This document shows positions 1 through 8,544 of a stretch of DNA of 64,000 nucleotides, in pieces; position 1 is the stretch's first letter, and each line of letters opens with the position of its first letter. Position numbers and translations under genes: made by a program. The notes beneath the pieces were generated by a model. That model saw only the letters and a program-made list of their open reading frames with translations. It did no database searches and was not told the origin of the DNA. The stretch lies in contig NZ_WKLH01000003.1 in assembly GCF_010882175.1 (NCBI RefSeq), positions 682,001 through 746,000 of the forward strand, in the 5' to 3' direction. The stretch is from Mangrovibacterium lignilyticum. Its GTDB lineage: Bacteria; Bacteroidota; Bacteroidia; Bacteroidales; Prolixibacteraceae.

Positions 1-1
1 T

Positions 2-1456
2 AATTCGGACATTAACTCGCTGACCATTGCGCTGCAATTTCTGAGAAGTCAATCGTTGAGCGGGAAGCAGTCGCGTTGCCTGATTTTGTCAGACATCGCG
101 CAGTCGGGCTTTTCGGGGAAGGAACTCGCAGAAGAGGTGAAGCGCTTGCTCGACGTATACGAGCTCGATCATTTTGTGGCTATTGGTCCGAATTTGTGCC
201 AGCATCGGCAGTTGTTTGGCGGGCAAGCGAAGTTTTTTCAATCGACTGAAGCGTTTTTGACTGCTTTCGATTCATCTGAATTCAGAAATGAACATATCCT
301 GCTGAAGGGTGCCCGCGATTTTCGTTTTGAGCGGATTGCCTCGGTTTTGCAGAAAAAATACCATCAAACCCAATTGGAAATCAACCTGAATGCGCTGGTT
401 GAAAACCTGAATCGCTACCGTGCTCATTTGCGTCCCGATACCAAAATAACCATCATGGTGAAGGCATTTTCGTATGGCAGCGGAACAGTGGAAATTGCCC
501 GGGCATTGGAGTTTCAGCAGGTCGATTACCTGGCAGTTGCGGTTGCCGACGAAGGTTTGGAGTTGCGTCAGGCGGGTATCAGCACCCCGATTATTGTGAT
601 GAATCCCGAGGAACACAGCTTCGAAATGATGCTGGAATATCGCCTCGAACCCAATATTTATTCCACACAGGTATTCGAGAAATTTGACCGGGCTGCGCGA
701 AGTATGGCGGTGAGTGATTTCCCGATTCACCTGAAACTTGAAACGGGAATGCACCGTTTGGGCTTTTCGTCGTCCGATGAACTCGAAGCGATTGCCATTC
801 GTGTTCCCCGCGAAGGACGCTTGCGCATTCAATCGGTCTTTTCGCATTTGGCTGGAAGCGATAGTCCCGAGCACGACGATTTTACAGCCCGGCAATACAA
901 GCGGTTCATGAAACTGAGCACGCCGGTAATTGCGAATCAACCCAATAAAGTGCTGCGGCATATCTTGAATTCGGCCGGAATTGAACGTTTTACGGATTAC
1001 CAGATGGAGATGGTGCGCCTCGGAATTGGCTTGTACGGACTGGCGCAGTCGGATAGGTTGCAGGTTGAAACGGTGGCACGCTGGACGACTGTTATTTCGC
1101 AAGTGAAGCCGGTTGCCGAAGGGGAAACGGTTGGCTACGGCCGGAAAGGTGAGGTGAGCAATCCCAGGCAGGTTGCCATAATTCCGGTTGGTTACGCTGA
1201 TGGTTATGACCGCCGACTGAGCAATGGTGTTGGAAAGGTGTGGATTGCCGGAAAGCAGTATCCGATTATTGGGAATATTTGCATGGATATGAGCATGATT
1301 GATGTGACGGGCTCCAATGTACAGGCCGGCGACCCGGTTGAATTGATGGGTGAAAATATTTCGCTTAACGAACTCGCCGCTTGGATGGGGACTATTCCTT
1401 ACGAAGTGCTTACCGGAATTTCTCAACGTGTACGCCGGGTTTACGTGCAGGAATAA
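2..1456 (+). CDS. Bifunctional MurF-type ligase / alanine racemase, C-terminal part (5' truncated)
   Basis: The reading frame is open from the first bases of the window, so the gene starts upstream; an internal TTG at 56 is not a credible start. The first ~115 residues match the C-terminal domain of MurF (NSDINSLTIALQFL, later LILSDIAQSG). From about residue 120 a full alanine racemase follows: the PLP lysine lies in the motif IMVKAFSYGSG (codon 461-463), the catalytic tyrosine in GETVGYGRKG (codon 1136-1138), and the GNICMDMSMIDVT motif near the end. The fused protein would add D-Ala-D-Ala to the muramoyl tripeptide and supply D-alanine in the cytoplasm. MurF-Alr fusions are known in Bacteroidota, where the MurF half may act as ligase or as a folding partner. 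The gene converges on the acyltransferase gene downstream. Confidence 0.93.
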   Translation, partial: NSDINSLTIALQFLRSQSLSGKQSRCLILSDIAQSGFSGKELAEEVKRLLDVYELDHFVAIGPNLCQHRQLFGGQAKFFQSTEAFLTAFDSSEFRNEHILLKGARDFRFERIASVLQKKYHQTQLEINLNALVENLNRYRAHLRPDTKITIMVKAFSYGSGTVEIARALEFQQVDYLAVAVADEGLELRQAGISTPIIVMNPEEHSFEMMLEYRLEPNIYSTQVFEKFDRAARSMAVSDFPIHLKLETGMHRLGFSSSDELEAIAIRVPREGRLRIQSVFSHLAGSDSPEHDDFTARQYKRFMKLSTPVIANQPNKVLRHILNSAGIERFTDYQMEMVRLGIGLYGLAQSDRLQVETVARWTTVISQVKPVAEGETVGYGRKGEVSNPRQVAIIPVGYADGYDRRLSNGVGKVWIAGKQYPIIGNICMDMSMIDVTGSNVQAGDPVELMGENISLNELAAWMGTIPYEVLTGISQRVRRVYVQE

Positions 1457-1513
1457 ATCAGGTGCACTGTTTTTCTTCTTAATCGACAATCAATTCTTTT
1501 TTGTTTGAATCGG

Positions 1514-1800
1514 ATATGCTATCATATTCGACTGCTTCAGATTGAGGTACTAAAATATGACAGCATATCTGGTGCATTTCGTAGGAAACGCTGAAATATG
1601 GTATCATATCTTATTGGAATCGCTGGAGTCATTTAAATATGATATCATATCATGTTGGAATCGCCGGAGTCATTGAAATATGCTGTCATATCTTGTTTGC
1701 TCCATCAGAGCCGGCCAAACATGCTGTCATAATTGGTCGATGCCGTTGTTTCTGGCTAATTATGCTGTCATAGTTGAATGAAACACGCGAAATCCGGCTC
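1514..1800. repeat. Seven-unit 41-bp phased array with palindromic cores
   Basis: Seven 14-bp cores start at 1514, 1555, 1596, 1637, 1678, 1719 and 1760, exactly 41 bp apart. The general form is ATATG-N4-CATAT. The core at 1637 is a perfect palindrome (ATATGATATCATAT), the core at 1555 is the reverse complement of the one at 1678, and the last two have one or two mismatches at their edges. The 27-bp linkers are mostly diverged, though units 3 and 4 share a linker containing TTGGAATCGC and GGAGTCATT. The array fills the gap between two convergent genes. Conserved palindromes in drifting linkers, near four helical turns apart, suggest a protein-binding array; its function is unknown. Confidence 0.9.
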
Positions 1801-1877
1801 GTTTCAGAACCGTTAGAGGCTGAAAAAACGCAATTCCTCCCCATAAGCAATTGCTAATTGTCTGAATCAGCGGGCGA

Positions 1878-2615
1878 CTATGCCTGGCCTAAATGTTGTT
1901 TGATTTTCAATTCAATTTCTTCGGTAAGTTCTTTTACGTCGCGGCCTGCGGGCTCAATCGGATCAAGTACCGTGTAGTTCAGTTTCACGCCAACCTGTAA
2001 AGGGAAATAACCTTTCAGCATTAAGCGGCTGTTGCCGTCAATTACAAACGGAACAATGCAGGCCGATGGTGCTGCTCTCAGCAAAGAGGCGATTCCCGGG
2101 TGCTGGAATTTTTTGACCATTCCGTCCTTGCTGCGGGTTCCTTCGGGGAAAATGCTGGCGCTGTAGTTTTCCTTCTCAATATGCTTCCCCAACTTGTTGA
2201 TTTCAACAATCGATTGCCGGCCATTTTTGCGGTCAATCAATGCCGAACCGCCATGGCGAAGGTTATATGAAATGCTCGGAATACCTTTGCCCAACTCTTG
2301 TTTCGACACAAATTTCGGATGGTTTTTGCGGAAGGCCCACACAATCGGCGGAATATCAAAAGTGCTTTGGTGATTGGATACAATAATCAGCGGGCGACCT
2401 TGCGGAATTCGATCCAGTCCGTAAAAACGAATGCGGGCTCCCATGATCATCTGGGTGTAAATCAAAAAGAAATTCAACACATCGACCGATTTCTTACGCA
2501 AGGGATAACCTCCCAAATAGCGACAAACGATCTGAATGGGGTGAAAGATAACCAGCAGTAATCCAAAAACCAGCAGGTAAATCGGGGATAGTATATAGTT
2601 TAAAATGGTCTTCAT
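1878..2615 (-). CDS. 1-acyl-sn-glycerol-3-phosphate acyltransferase family protein (PlsC-like)
   Basis: This 245-residue membrane-associated protein carries the acyltransferase motif I NHQSTFD (HX4D) and the glycerophosphate-binding motif FPEGTRS. A hydrophobic N-terminal segment (ILSPIYLLVFGLLLVIF) would anchor it to the inner membrane. The family transfers an acyl chain to lysophosphatidic acid to make phosphatidic acid, although PlsC paralogues may act on other lipids such as ornithine lipids. I chose the ATG at 2615, giving MKTILNYIL; a start nine codons upstream (2642) is possible but adds a polar stretch in front of the anchor. It is divergent from the LysR gene and convergent with murF-alr across the 41-bp array. 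Confidence 0.85.
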   Translation of the reverse strand: MKTILNYILSPIYLLVFGLLLVIFHPIQIVCRYLGGYPLRKKSVDVLNFFLIYTQMIMGARIRFYGLDRIPQGRPLIIVSNHQSTFDIPPIVWAFRKNHPKFVSKQELGKGIPSISYNLRHGGSALIDRKNGRQSIVEINKLGKHIEKENYSASIFPEGTRSKDGMVKKFQHPGIASLLRAAPSACIVPFVIDGNSRLMLKGYFPLQVGVKLNYTVLDPIEPAGRDVKELTEEIELKIKQHLGQA

Positions 2616-2750
2616 AAATGTCTTTTTTTGTTGCGACCACAAAAGAACAAAAAAATAAGCAATTCCGGAATTGACCGGATTTCATTGGTGTTAAATTAAT
2701 TGTTCGAAAATATGTAGTTTTAAACATCCAAAACGTCAACGAATATACCA

Positions 2751-3638
2751 ATGGATTACAGGGATGAGGTTTTTATGGCGGTAGCCGAAAAGTTAAGTTT
2801 TTCGAAGGCGGCAGAGGAGTTGTTTATCAGTCAGCCTGCTGTAACCAAGCACATCAAAGAGCTGGAAAATAGACTGAATGCTGCGCTTTTCGACCGCAAG
2901 GGCAACAAGATTTACCTGACGCAAGCCGGGAAATTGGCGTATCAGCACTTAAAGCAAATTCGGCAGCAGTACCGCGATATGGATTTTGAATTGGGAAGGC
3001 TGAACGATGCGCACCGTGGCTTGTTGCAGATTGGCGCCAGCTCAACGATCTCGCAATATGTGATTCCAGCCGTGCTCGCGGCTTTTCACCAACGCTATCC
3101 GCAAATTAAGCTCGATCTGTTCAATGGCAACTCCTTCGATATGGAGCAAAAGCTGCTCAATAATGAAATTGATTTGGCTTTGGTTGAAAACGACAGTTCG
3201 CAGGCCAATATCCGGTACGTCAATTTCATGGACGATGAGATTGTGGTTGTCGCCGCATCCAATCAGTTGATTGCGAAACAGAAATTACTGACCGTTTCCG
3301 ACTTGCAGGAGATCCCGATTGTATTGCGCGAGAAAGGGTCGGGAACCCTCGAGGTCATTCAGCATGCCCTTTCCAAACAACAAATTGATTTAGAGAAACT
3401 CAACATTTTTATTCATCTGGGAAGTACGGAGGCGATCAAAAACTTCCTGCTTAATTTTGACGGTCTGGCGTTGGTCTCCGAAAAGTCAATCGAGAAAGAA
3501 TTACAATTGAAACAGCTGGTGAAAATAAAGGTGAAAGATTTTGCTATTCACCGCCAGTTCAGGCTGGCTATGCGGCAAGGGCCCGAAAAAAGTGTGCCCG
3601 ATTTGTTTCGGAATTTCCTGACCGGGTATAATATGTAG
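2751..3638 (+). CDS. LysR family transcriptional regulator
   Basis: The 295-residue protein has the LysR layout. An N-terminal winged helix-turn-helix covers residues ~1-60 (LSFSKAAEELFISQPAVTKHIKELE), and a periplasmic-binding-protein-like effector domain covers residues ~88-290. It lies 77 bp upstream of and co-oriented with the YeiH-family exporter gene. In enterobacteria a LysR regulator (YeiE) is adjacent to yeiH, so control of the exporter and perhaps of the sulfur enzyme behind it is likely (inference). Direct repeats AGTTATAGT at 3637-3645 and 3670-3678, about three turns apart and reaching the exporter promoter, are candidate binding sites. Confidence 0.9.
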   Translation: MDYRDEVFMAVAEKLSFSKAAEELFISQPAVTKHIKELENRLNAALFDRKGNKIYLTQAGKLAYQHLKQIRQQYRDMDFELGRLNDAHRGLLQIGASSTISQYVIPAVLAAFHQRYPQIKLDLFNGNSFDMEQKLLNNEIDLALVENDSSQANIRYVNFMDDEIVVVAASNQLIAKQKLLTVSDLQEIPIVLREKGSGTLEVIQHALSKQQIDLEKLNIFIHLGSTEAIKNFLLNFDGLALVSEKSIEKELQLKQLVKIKVKDFAIHRQFRLAMRQGPEKSVPDLFRNFLTGYNM

Positions 3639-3661
3639 TTATAGTGAATAATAAATGAAGA

Positions 3662-3693
3662 TTTGACTGAGTTATAGTTCTGGCGTAGCTTTG
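3662..3693 (+). promoter_or_regulatory. Bacteroidota-type promoter of the YeiH-family gene
   Basis: TTTG at 3662-3665 and TAGCTTTG at 3686-3693 are 20 bp apart and fit the Bacteroidota -33/-7 consensus (TTTG and TAnnTTTG) exactly. The expected transcript start is near 3700 and the gene starts at 3716. The second AGTTATAGT repeat (3670-3678) lies between the two promoter boxes, where a bound LysR protein could influence initiation. Confidence 0.65.
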
Positions 3694-3715
3694 TTGCAGA
3701 TAAAAAGAATACGCT

Positions 3716-4654
3716 ATGCATATCAGTCAACAAAAAATCCAATTGATTTACTTCGTTTTCGTGGCGGCCTGTTTTATGCCGTTTATGTCTCCGGCTTTGG
3801 CGCTGCTTATCGGCATTGGGCTCTCCTTGTTAGGGTTGAAGCATGAGAGAATGTCGGGTTTTACAGCGGTGGTTTTGCAAGCGTCCATTGTGTTGATGGG
3901 ATTTGGAATGAACCTGACACAAGTGGTTAAGGCGTCGAAAAGTGGTTTCGAGCTTACAGCCATTTCGGTAGTTGCGACGATTTCGCTGGGGCTTTTGTTG
4001 GGAAAACTGCTAAAAGTCGATCATAAAATCAGTGTGCTTATTGCTGCCGGAACGGCAATCTGCGGCGGAAGTGCCATCGCTGCTTTGGCTCCGGTTATTC
4101 GCGCCCGGAACTTTCAGATTTCGTTCTCGTTGATCGTTGTATTCATTTTAAATGCCTTAGCGCTCTTGCTTTTCCCGGCTATCGGTCACTTTTTTCACCT
4201 CAGCCAGGAAGCTTTTGGTTATTGGGCGGCCATTGCCATTCACGATACCAGCTCAGTAGTCGGAGCAGGAGCATCGTACGGTACCAAAGCACTTGAAATT
4301 GCCACAACCGTTAAGCTTACCCGTGCTTTGTGGATCATTCCCGTTTCAATCGCATTTGCTGTCTTCGATCGTAAAAGTGAAAAAGGAAAAATCCGGATTC
4401 CCTGGTTTATTGGTTTGTTTGTGTTGGCCTTGCTGGTTGCGCATTTTGTTCCCCAATTGGATACGACATTCGGCCATTTGAATTGGTTAGGAAAACGCGG
4501 AATGGTTGTTGCGTTGTTACTCATTGGGTCCAATATTTCGATTGCGGACTCTCGCCAGGCGGGTACAAAAAGTTTTGTGCTGGGGATTGCGCTTTGGTTG
4601 TCAATCGCTTCAATTTCATTCCTGGCCATTCAGCATCACCTGGTAAACTATTAG
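3716..4654 (+). CDS. YeiH/UPF0324 family putative sulfate exporter
   Basis: This 312-residue protein is almost entirely hydrophobic, with about nine or ten membrane segments. It carries the family hallmark GTAICGGSAIAALAPVI near residue 105 and a second conserved stretch AAIAIHDTSSVVGAGASYG near residue 170. UPF0324/YeiH members are inner-membrane proteins annotated as sulfate or sulfonate-related exporters; the substrate is not proven for this branch. Its own promoter precedes it. The neighbours are a LysR regulator and a persulfide/CoA-disulfide reductase-type enzyme. This makes export of an inorganic sulfur end product a reasonable inference. Confidence 0.85.
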   Translation: MHISQQKIQLIYFVFVAACFMPFMSPALALLIGIGLSLLGLKHERMSGFTAVVLQASIVLMGFGMNLTQVVKASKSGFELTAISVVATISLGLLLGKLLKVDHKISVLIAAGTAICGGSAIAALAPVIRARNFQISFSLIVVFILNALALLLFPAIGHFFHLSQEAFGYWAAIAIHDTSSVVGAGASYGTKALEIATTVKLTRALWIIPVSIAFAVFDRKSEKGKIRIPWFIGLFVLALLVAHFVPQLDTTFGHLNWLGKRGMVVALLLIGSNISIADSRQAGTKSFVLGIALWLSIASISFLAIQHHLVNY

Positions 4655-4757
4655 GTTTGATTTTGTTTCTCATCACAGATGCAGAAGTCGCGTTAATATT
4701 GGATTACAGCATCTTTTTTTCATAAAAACCAGATGTTAAATCTTCCTAATAAGAAGT

Positions 4758-4811
4758 TAAATTTGTAAGGTTCGAATTCGGTTTTAAATAAATATGCAGA
4801 TATTTGCATAT
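4758..4811 (+). promoter_or_regulatory. Probable promoter and leader inverted repeat of the sulfur flavoenzyme gene
   Basis: TAAATTTG at 4758-4765 matches the -7 consensus TAnnTTTG; no clear -33 TTTG is visible. Transcription would begin near 4772. Inside the leader an inverted repeat ATATGCA-N6-TGCATAT lies at 4792-4811, about 42 bp before the start codon, and could bind a regulator or fold in the RNA. Confidence 0.4.
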
Positions 4812-4853
4812 CTATTTATAGAGATGAAGTGATTAAACAATAGGATAATAGAA

Positions 4854-7352
4854 ATGGCAAAGTATGTTATTATAGGTGGTGTTGCCGGAGGAGCAACAGC
4901 TGCCGCCCGATTAAGAAGATTAAATGAACAAGCAGAGATCGTCATGTTCGAGCGCGGACAGTACATTTCGTATGCGAACTGTGGCTTGCCTTATTACATT
5001 GGCAACACCATTAAGGAGCGCGAAAAGCTGTTGGTACAAACTCCCGAGAGTTTTAAAGCACGTTTGAATGTTGATGTTCGCGTGTTGCAGGAAGTGGTTA
5101 AAATTAACCGGGAAGAGAAAACAGTTGATATTCTGAATCACAAGACAGGCGAGTCGTACACCGAAAGTTACGACAAACTGGTTGTCTCGCCGGGTGCAGA
5201 GCCTGTAAAACCGCCGATTCAGGGAATTAATCACCCTTCAATTTTTACCTTGCGCAATGTACACGATACCGATAAAATTAAATCGTATTGCGATGATAAC
5301 AAACCACGTCGTGCTGTAGTTATTGGTGCCGGTTTCATCGGTTTGGAAATGGCCGAAAACCTGCATGCCCTTGGTATGGATGTGACCATCGTGGAGATGG
5401 CTAATCAGGTGATGGCACCACTTGATTATGAGATGGCTGCCGAAGTTCACCAACACTTGAAAACCAAAAAAGTAGAGTTTTATTTAAAAGATGGGGTGAA
5501 CGCGTTTGAACCGGTTGGCGATTATTTAAAAGTGGTGTTGCAGTCGGGACGCGAGATTGAAACAGAATTGGTGATTTTGTCGATTGGGGTTCGCCCTGAA
5601 ACCAAATTGGTGCGCGAAGCTGGCTTGGAGTTGGCTGAAAATGGTGGCATCAAGGTGAACGAGTACTTGCAAACAAACGATGAAGATATTTATGCCCTAG
5701 GCGATGCGATTGCCTTTCCTCACCCAATCACTAAAAAATATGTGAATACCTACCTGGCAGGTCCTGCTAACAAGCAAGGCCGTATGGTTGCGGATAATAT
5801 CGTACTTGGAAATACCCGTGTTTATAAAGGTGCTATTGCGACTGCCATTGCCAAAGTCTTCGACATTACTGTCGCGTCAACGGGCTTAGCGGCAAAAGCG
5901 CTGAAGAAGGAAGGGATTGAATATATTTCAAGTATTATCCACGGATCGTCGCACGCTGGGTATTATCCCGGCGCCATGCCATACACACTGAAAATTTTGT
6001 TTCAGCCTAAAACCGGAAAATTGTATGGTGCGCAAATGATTGGTTACAGTGGCATTGATAAGCGCATCGATTTGATTGCAACGGTGTTGATGCATAATGG
6101 AACCATTTACGATCTGCAGGAAATTGAACACGCTTACGCACCACCGTATTCTTCGGCAAAAGATCCGGTTAATCAGGCGGGGTTCGTTGCTGAAAATATT
6201 ATCACCGGCCGGTTGAAAATTACCAACTGGAAAGAGGTGAGCAGTCTCGATTCCCGCAATATCTGCTTGCTAGATGTGCGTACTCCTGAAGAACATGAGC
6301 TTGGGCACATCGAAGGTTCGTTGAATGTTGAGGTCGATAAAATCCGCGAGCGTTTGGCTGAAATTCCGCGCGACAAAAAGATCATCGTTTATTGCGGCGT
6401 GGGGATTCGCGGTTATTTTGCTTCGCGAATTCTGATGCAAAATGGTTTTAGCGAGGTGTACAACCTGAGCGGCGGCTACAAAACTTATGAGCACACAACC
6501 TGCAAGCAGAGTAACGAAGATATTTTCGAATCAAGCTATATTGGGCACGACAGTCATATTTACCGCGGGAAACCGGCTCCGAAGGTGGAAGTGATTCCGG
6601 CCGCTGCCAACATTAAAACCATTGAAGTTGACGCTTGTGGACTGCAATGCCCTGGACCGATTTTGAAGTTGAAAACCGAAATTGGTAAACTGCAAACCGG
6701 TGAACGTCTTTTGCAAAAGGCCAACGACCCAGGCTTCCTGAAAGATGTGCAATCGTGGTGTAACATGACGGGCAACAAGCTTGTTTCACTCGACAGCGAG
6801 GCTGGAATTATTTCGGCAGTGATCGAAAAAGGAGGTGAAAAGAAGCTTTCACCTGTTAACGGTGCTTCGTTAGCCAATTTACCGACCAATAAAACAATGG
6901 TGGTTTTTAGTGATGATTTGGATCGCGCTTTGGCGTCGATGGTTATTGCAAACGGTGCCGCTTCAATGGGAAAACAGGTGACCCTGTTCTTCACTTTCTG
7001 GGGATTGAATGTGATTAAAAAGACAGAAAAGCCGAAGGTGGAGAAAGACTTCATGGGCAATATGTTTGGCAAAATGATGCCGGAGAGTGCCGGAAAACTG
7101 AAGCTTTCGAAAATGAACATGATGGGCATGGGGTCTATGATGATGAAGAAACGCATGCTTTCCAAGAAAGTCGATTCGGTAGAGGATATGATCAAAACCG
7201 CGCTCGACAATGGCATTCGCATGATTGCCTGCCAAATGTCGATGGACGTAATGGGCGTGAATAAAGATGAGTTGATCGACGGCGTTGAAATTGGTGGCGT
7301 TGCCACTTATTTGGAAGAAGCAGAAAAATCAAATCTGAACCTGTTTATCTAG
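4854..7352 (+). CDS. CoA-disulfide/persulfide reductase-type flavoprotein fused to rhodanese, TusA and DsrE-like domains
   Basis: The 832-residue protein chains four sulfur modules. Residues 1-450 form an FAD/NAD(P)H disulfide oxidoreductase: the FAD motif is IIGGVAGGATAAARLRRL and the single redox cysteine Cys43 sits in SYANCGLPYYIG, as in CoA-disulfide and persulfide reductases. Residues ~460-550 form a rhodanese domain with active-site Cys514 (VYCGVGIRGY). Residues ~590-665 form a TusA-type sulfur carrier (CGLQCPGP, Cys599). Residues ~685-832 resemble DsrE, with Cys793 in ACQMSMD. Together they could reduce persulfides and pass sulfane sulfur from cysteine to cysteine in one chain. Similar fusions are known in anaerobes. 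The gene follows the YeiH exporter and ends before a strong terminator. Confidence 0.9.
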   Translation: MAKYVIIGGVAGGATAAARLRRLNEQAEIVMFERGQYISYANCGLPYYIGNTIKEREKLLVQTPESFKARLNVDVRVLQEVVKINREEKTVDILNHKTGESYTESYDKLVVSPGAEPVKPPIQGINHPSIFTLRNVHDTDKIKSYCDDNKPRRAVVIGAGFIGLEMAENLHALGMDVTIVEMANQVMAPLDYEMAAEVHQHLKTKKVEFYLKDGVNAFEPVGDYLKVVLQSGREIETELVILSIGVRPETKLVREAGLELAENGGIKVNEYLQTNDEDIYALGDAIAFPHPITKKYVNTYLAGPANKQGRMVADNIVLGNTRVYKGAIATAIAKVFDITVASTGLAAKALKKEGIEYISSIIHGSSHAGYYPGAMPYTLKILFQPKTGKLYGAQMIGYSGIDKRIDLIATVLMHNGTIYDLQEIEHAYAPPYSSAKDPVNQAGFVAENIITGRLKITNWKEVSSLDSRNICLLDVRTPEEHELGHIEGSLNVEVDKIRERLAEIPRDKKIIVYCGVGIRGYFASRILMQNGFSEVYNLSGGYKTYEHTTCKQSNEDIFESSYIGHDSHIYRGKPAPKVEVIPAAANIKTIEVDACGLQCPGPILKLKTEIGKLQTGERLLQKANDPGFLKDVQSWCNMTGNKLVSLDSEAGIISAVIEKGGEKKLSPVNGASLANLPTNKTMVVFSDDLDRALASMVIANGAASMGKQVTLFFTFWGLNVIKKTEKPKVEKDFMGNMFGKMMPESAGKLKLSKMNMMGMGSMMMKKRMLSKKVDSVEDMIKTALDNGIRMIACQMSMDVMGVNKDELIDGVEIGGVATYLEEAEKSNLNLFI

Positions 7353-7377
7353 TATAAAATAATACTCCAAAATACTG

Positions 7378-7414
7378 ATCGTCACTGTGCCTTTTCGCCA
7401 GTGGCGATTTTTTG
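7378..7414 (+). terminator. Rho-independent terminator
   Basis: A 10-bp stem with one mismatch, ATCGTCACTG pairing with CAGTGGCGAT, has an 11-nt loop and is followed by six T residues. It closes the sulfur enzyme transcription unit. Confidence 0.75.
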
Positions 7415-7520
7415 TTTATAAGTGGTTGTTCTGCTGATCGCATGTTTTTTTGGGCGTCGTCATTTCGGCAAAGAAAACTAACTTTAGGAAGATATTCCTA
7501 AACCAATAACCTTCAGAATC

Positions 7521-8411
7521 ATGAGACGCTTTCTAACGAGTCAATTCTTTTCAACTGTTCTGGTCGCATTATTTGTGAGTGTTTTTACTGCAGCATCAGG
7601 TCAAACCATCAATCTACTCGACAAAGATTTGTCGCAATGGGAAATCTATCAAAGTTACCGACATAAGAACAACTATAACGGGCAACAGCCGGTTAACGCT
7701 TCCGGAGAGTTGATTGAACCGATTGGCTATAACAAAAATGTGGCGGATGTTTTTTCGGTAATTGAAGAAAACGGAACAGTTGTTTTACAGATCAGTGGAG
7801 AGATTTACGGGTGCATTTTTACCAAACAGGAATTCGAAAATTACCACCTGACCCTAAAAGTGAGATGGGGTACCAGTAAATATGAGCCGCGACTTGATAA
7901 ACTGAGAGATTCAGGCCTGCTGTATCATTCGCAAGGGGAGTGTGGTGTTGATTACTGGCGCTCGTGGATGTTGTCGCAGGAATTCCAGATTATGGAGGGG
8001 CACATGGGCGATTATTGGGGCATTGCCAATTCTGCTATCGATGTTCGGGCTTTTTTACCGGAGGGAATGATGAATACGGTCGCTGATGTTTCGCAGGATT
8101 TTCTGCCGATTGGTCTCGGAACGGGGCGCGATGGCTTTTGTTTGCGTTCGGCGAACTACGAGAGTGCTCCGGGAGAATGGACGGCCTTGGAATTGATTTG
8201 TTTTGGTGATAAAAGTATGCACGTTGTCAACGGGCATGTGGTGATGGTTTTACAGAACTCACGGTATGTGAATGATGGAGAATCGGTTCCGTTAACTAAA
8301 GGGAAAATACAATTGCAAAGCGAAGCGGCTGAGGTTTTCTTCAAGGACATTGAACTGGAACCTCTTACTGAAATTCCTTCTGGCTATTCAGTTTATTTTG
8401 AAGGTAAATAG
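7521..8411 (+). CDS. Exported DUF1080 (3-keto-disaccharide hydrolase-like) protein
   Basis: This 296-residue protein begins with a signal peptide (FFSTVLVALFVSVFTAASGQ). It continues with the DUF1080 pattern: INLLDKDLSQWEIY, then VLQISGEIYGCIFTKQEFENYHLTLKVRWG, DSGLLYHSQG and FQIMEGHMGDYWG. The fold is a concanavalin-type beta-sandwich. Some members hydrolyse 3-keto-glycosides, while many are uncharacterised periplasmic proteins of sugar metabolism. It is preceded by a terminator and has no obvious operon partner. The exact substrate cannot be told from the sequence. Confidence 0.82.
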   Translation: MRRFLTSQFFSTVLVALFVSVFTAASGQTINLLDKDLSQWEIYQSYRHKNNYNGQQPVNASGELIEPIGYNKNVADVFSVIEENGTVVLQISGEIYGCIFTKQEFENYHLTLKVRWGTSKYEPRLDKLRDSGLLYHSQGECGVDYWRSWMLSQEFQIMEGHMGDYWGIANSAIDVRAFLPEGMMNTVADVSQDFLPIGLGTGRDGFCLRSANYESAPGEWTALELICFGDKSMHVVNGHVVMVLQNSRYVNDGESVPLTKGKIQLQSEAAEVFFKDIELEPLTEIPSGYSVYFEGK

Positions 8412-8544
8412 GAGAGCTGAATGGAAGATTTAGCGGGTGAGATGGATGGCTTTGTATTTTATAAAACAAGCGCCCCCTCTTGTCTGGCTGTGAATTTTCA
8501 CGTATCTTTTTCAATCATAATTTCATCAATTTAAATATTCACCA

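Noticed and set aside
272-1489. 405-codon open frame on the minus strand
   Set aside because: It is a shadow of the alanine racemase gene in the opposite frame; its composition is unlike a protein and the plus-strand product is clearly recognised.
1514-1800. CRISPR array
   Set aside because: The conserved part is only 14 bp, the linkers are partly related to each other rather than unique spacers, and no cas genes are present.
6560-7306. 248-codon open frame on the minus strand
   Set aside because: It lies wholly within the TusA/DsrE-like part of the sulfur enzyme, whose motifs are clear on the plus strand.
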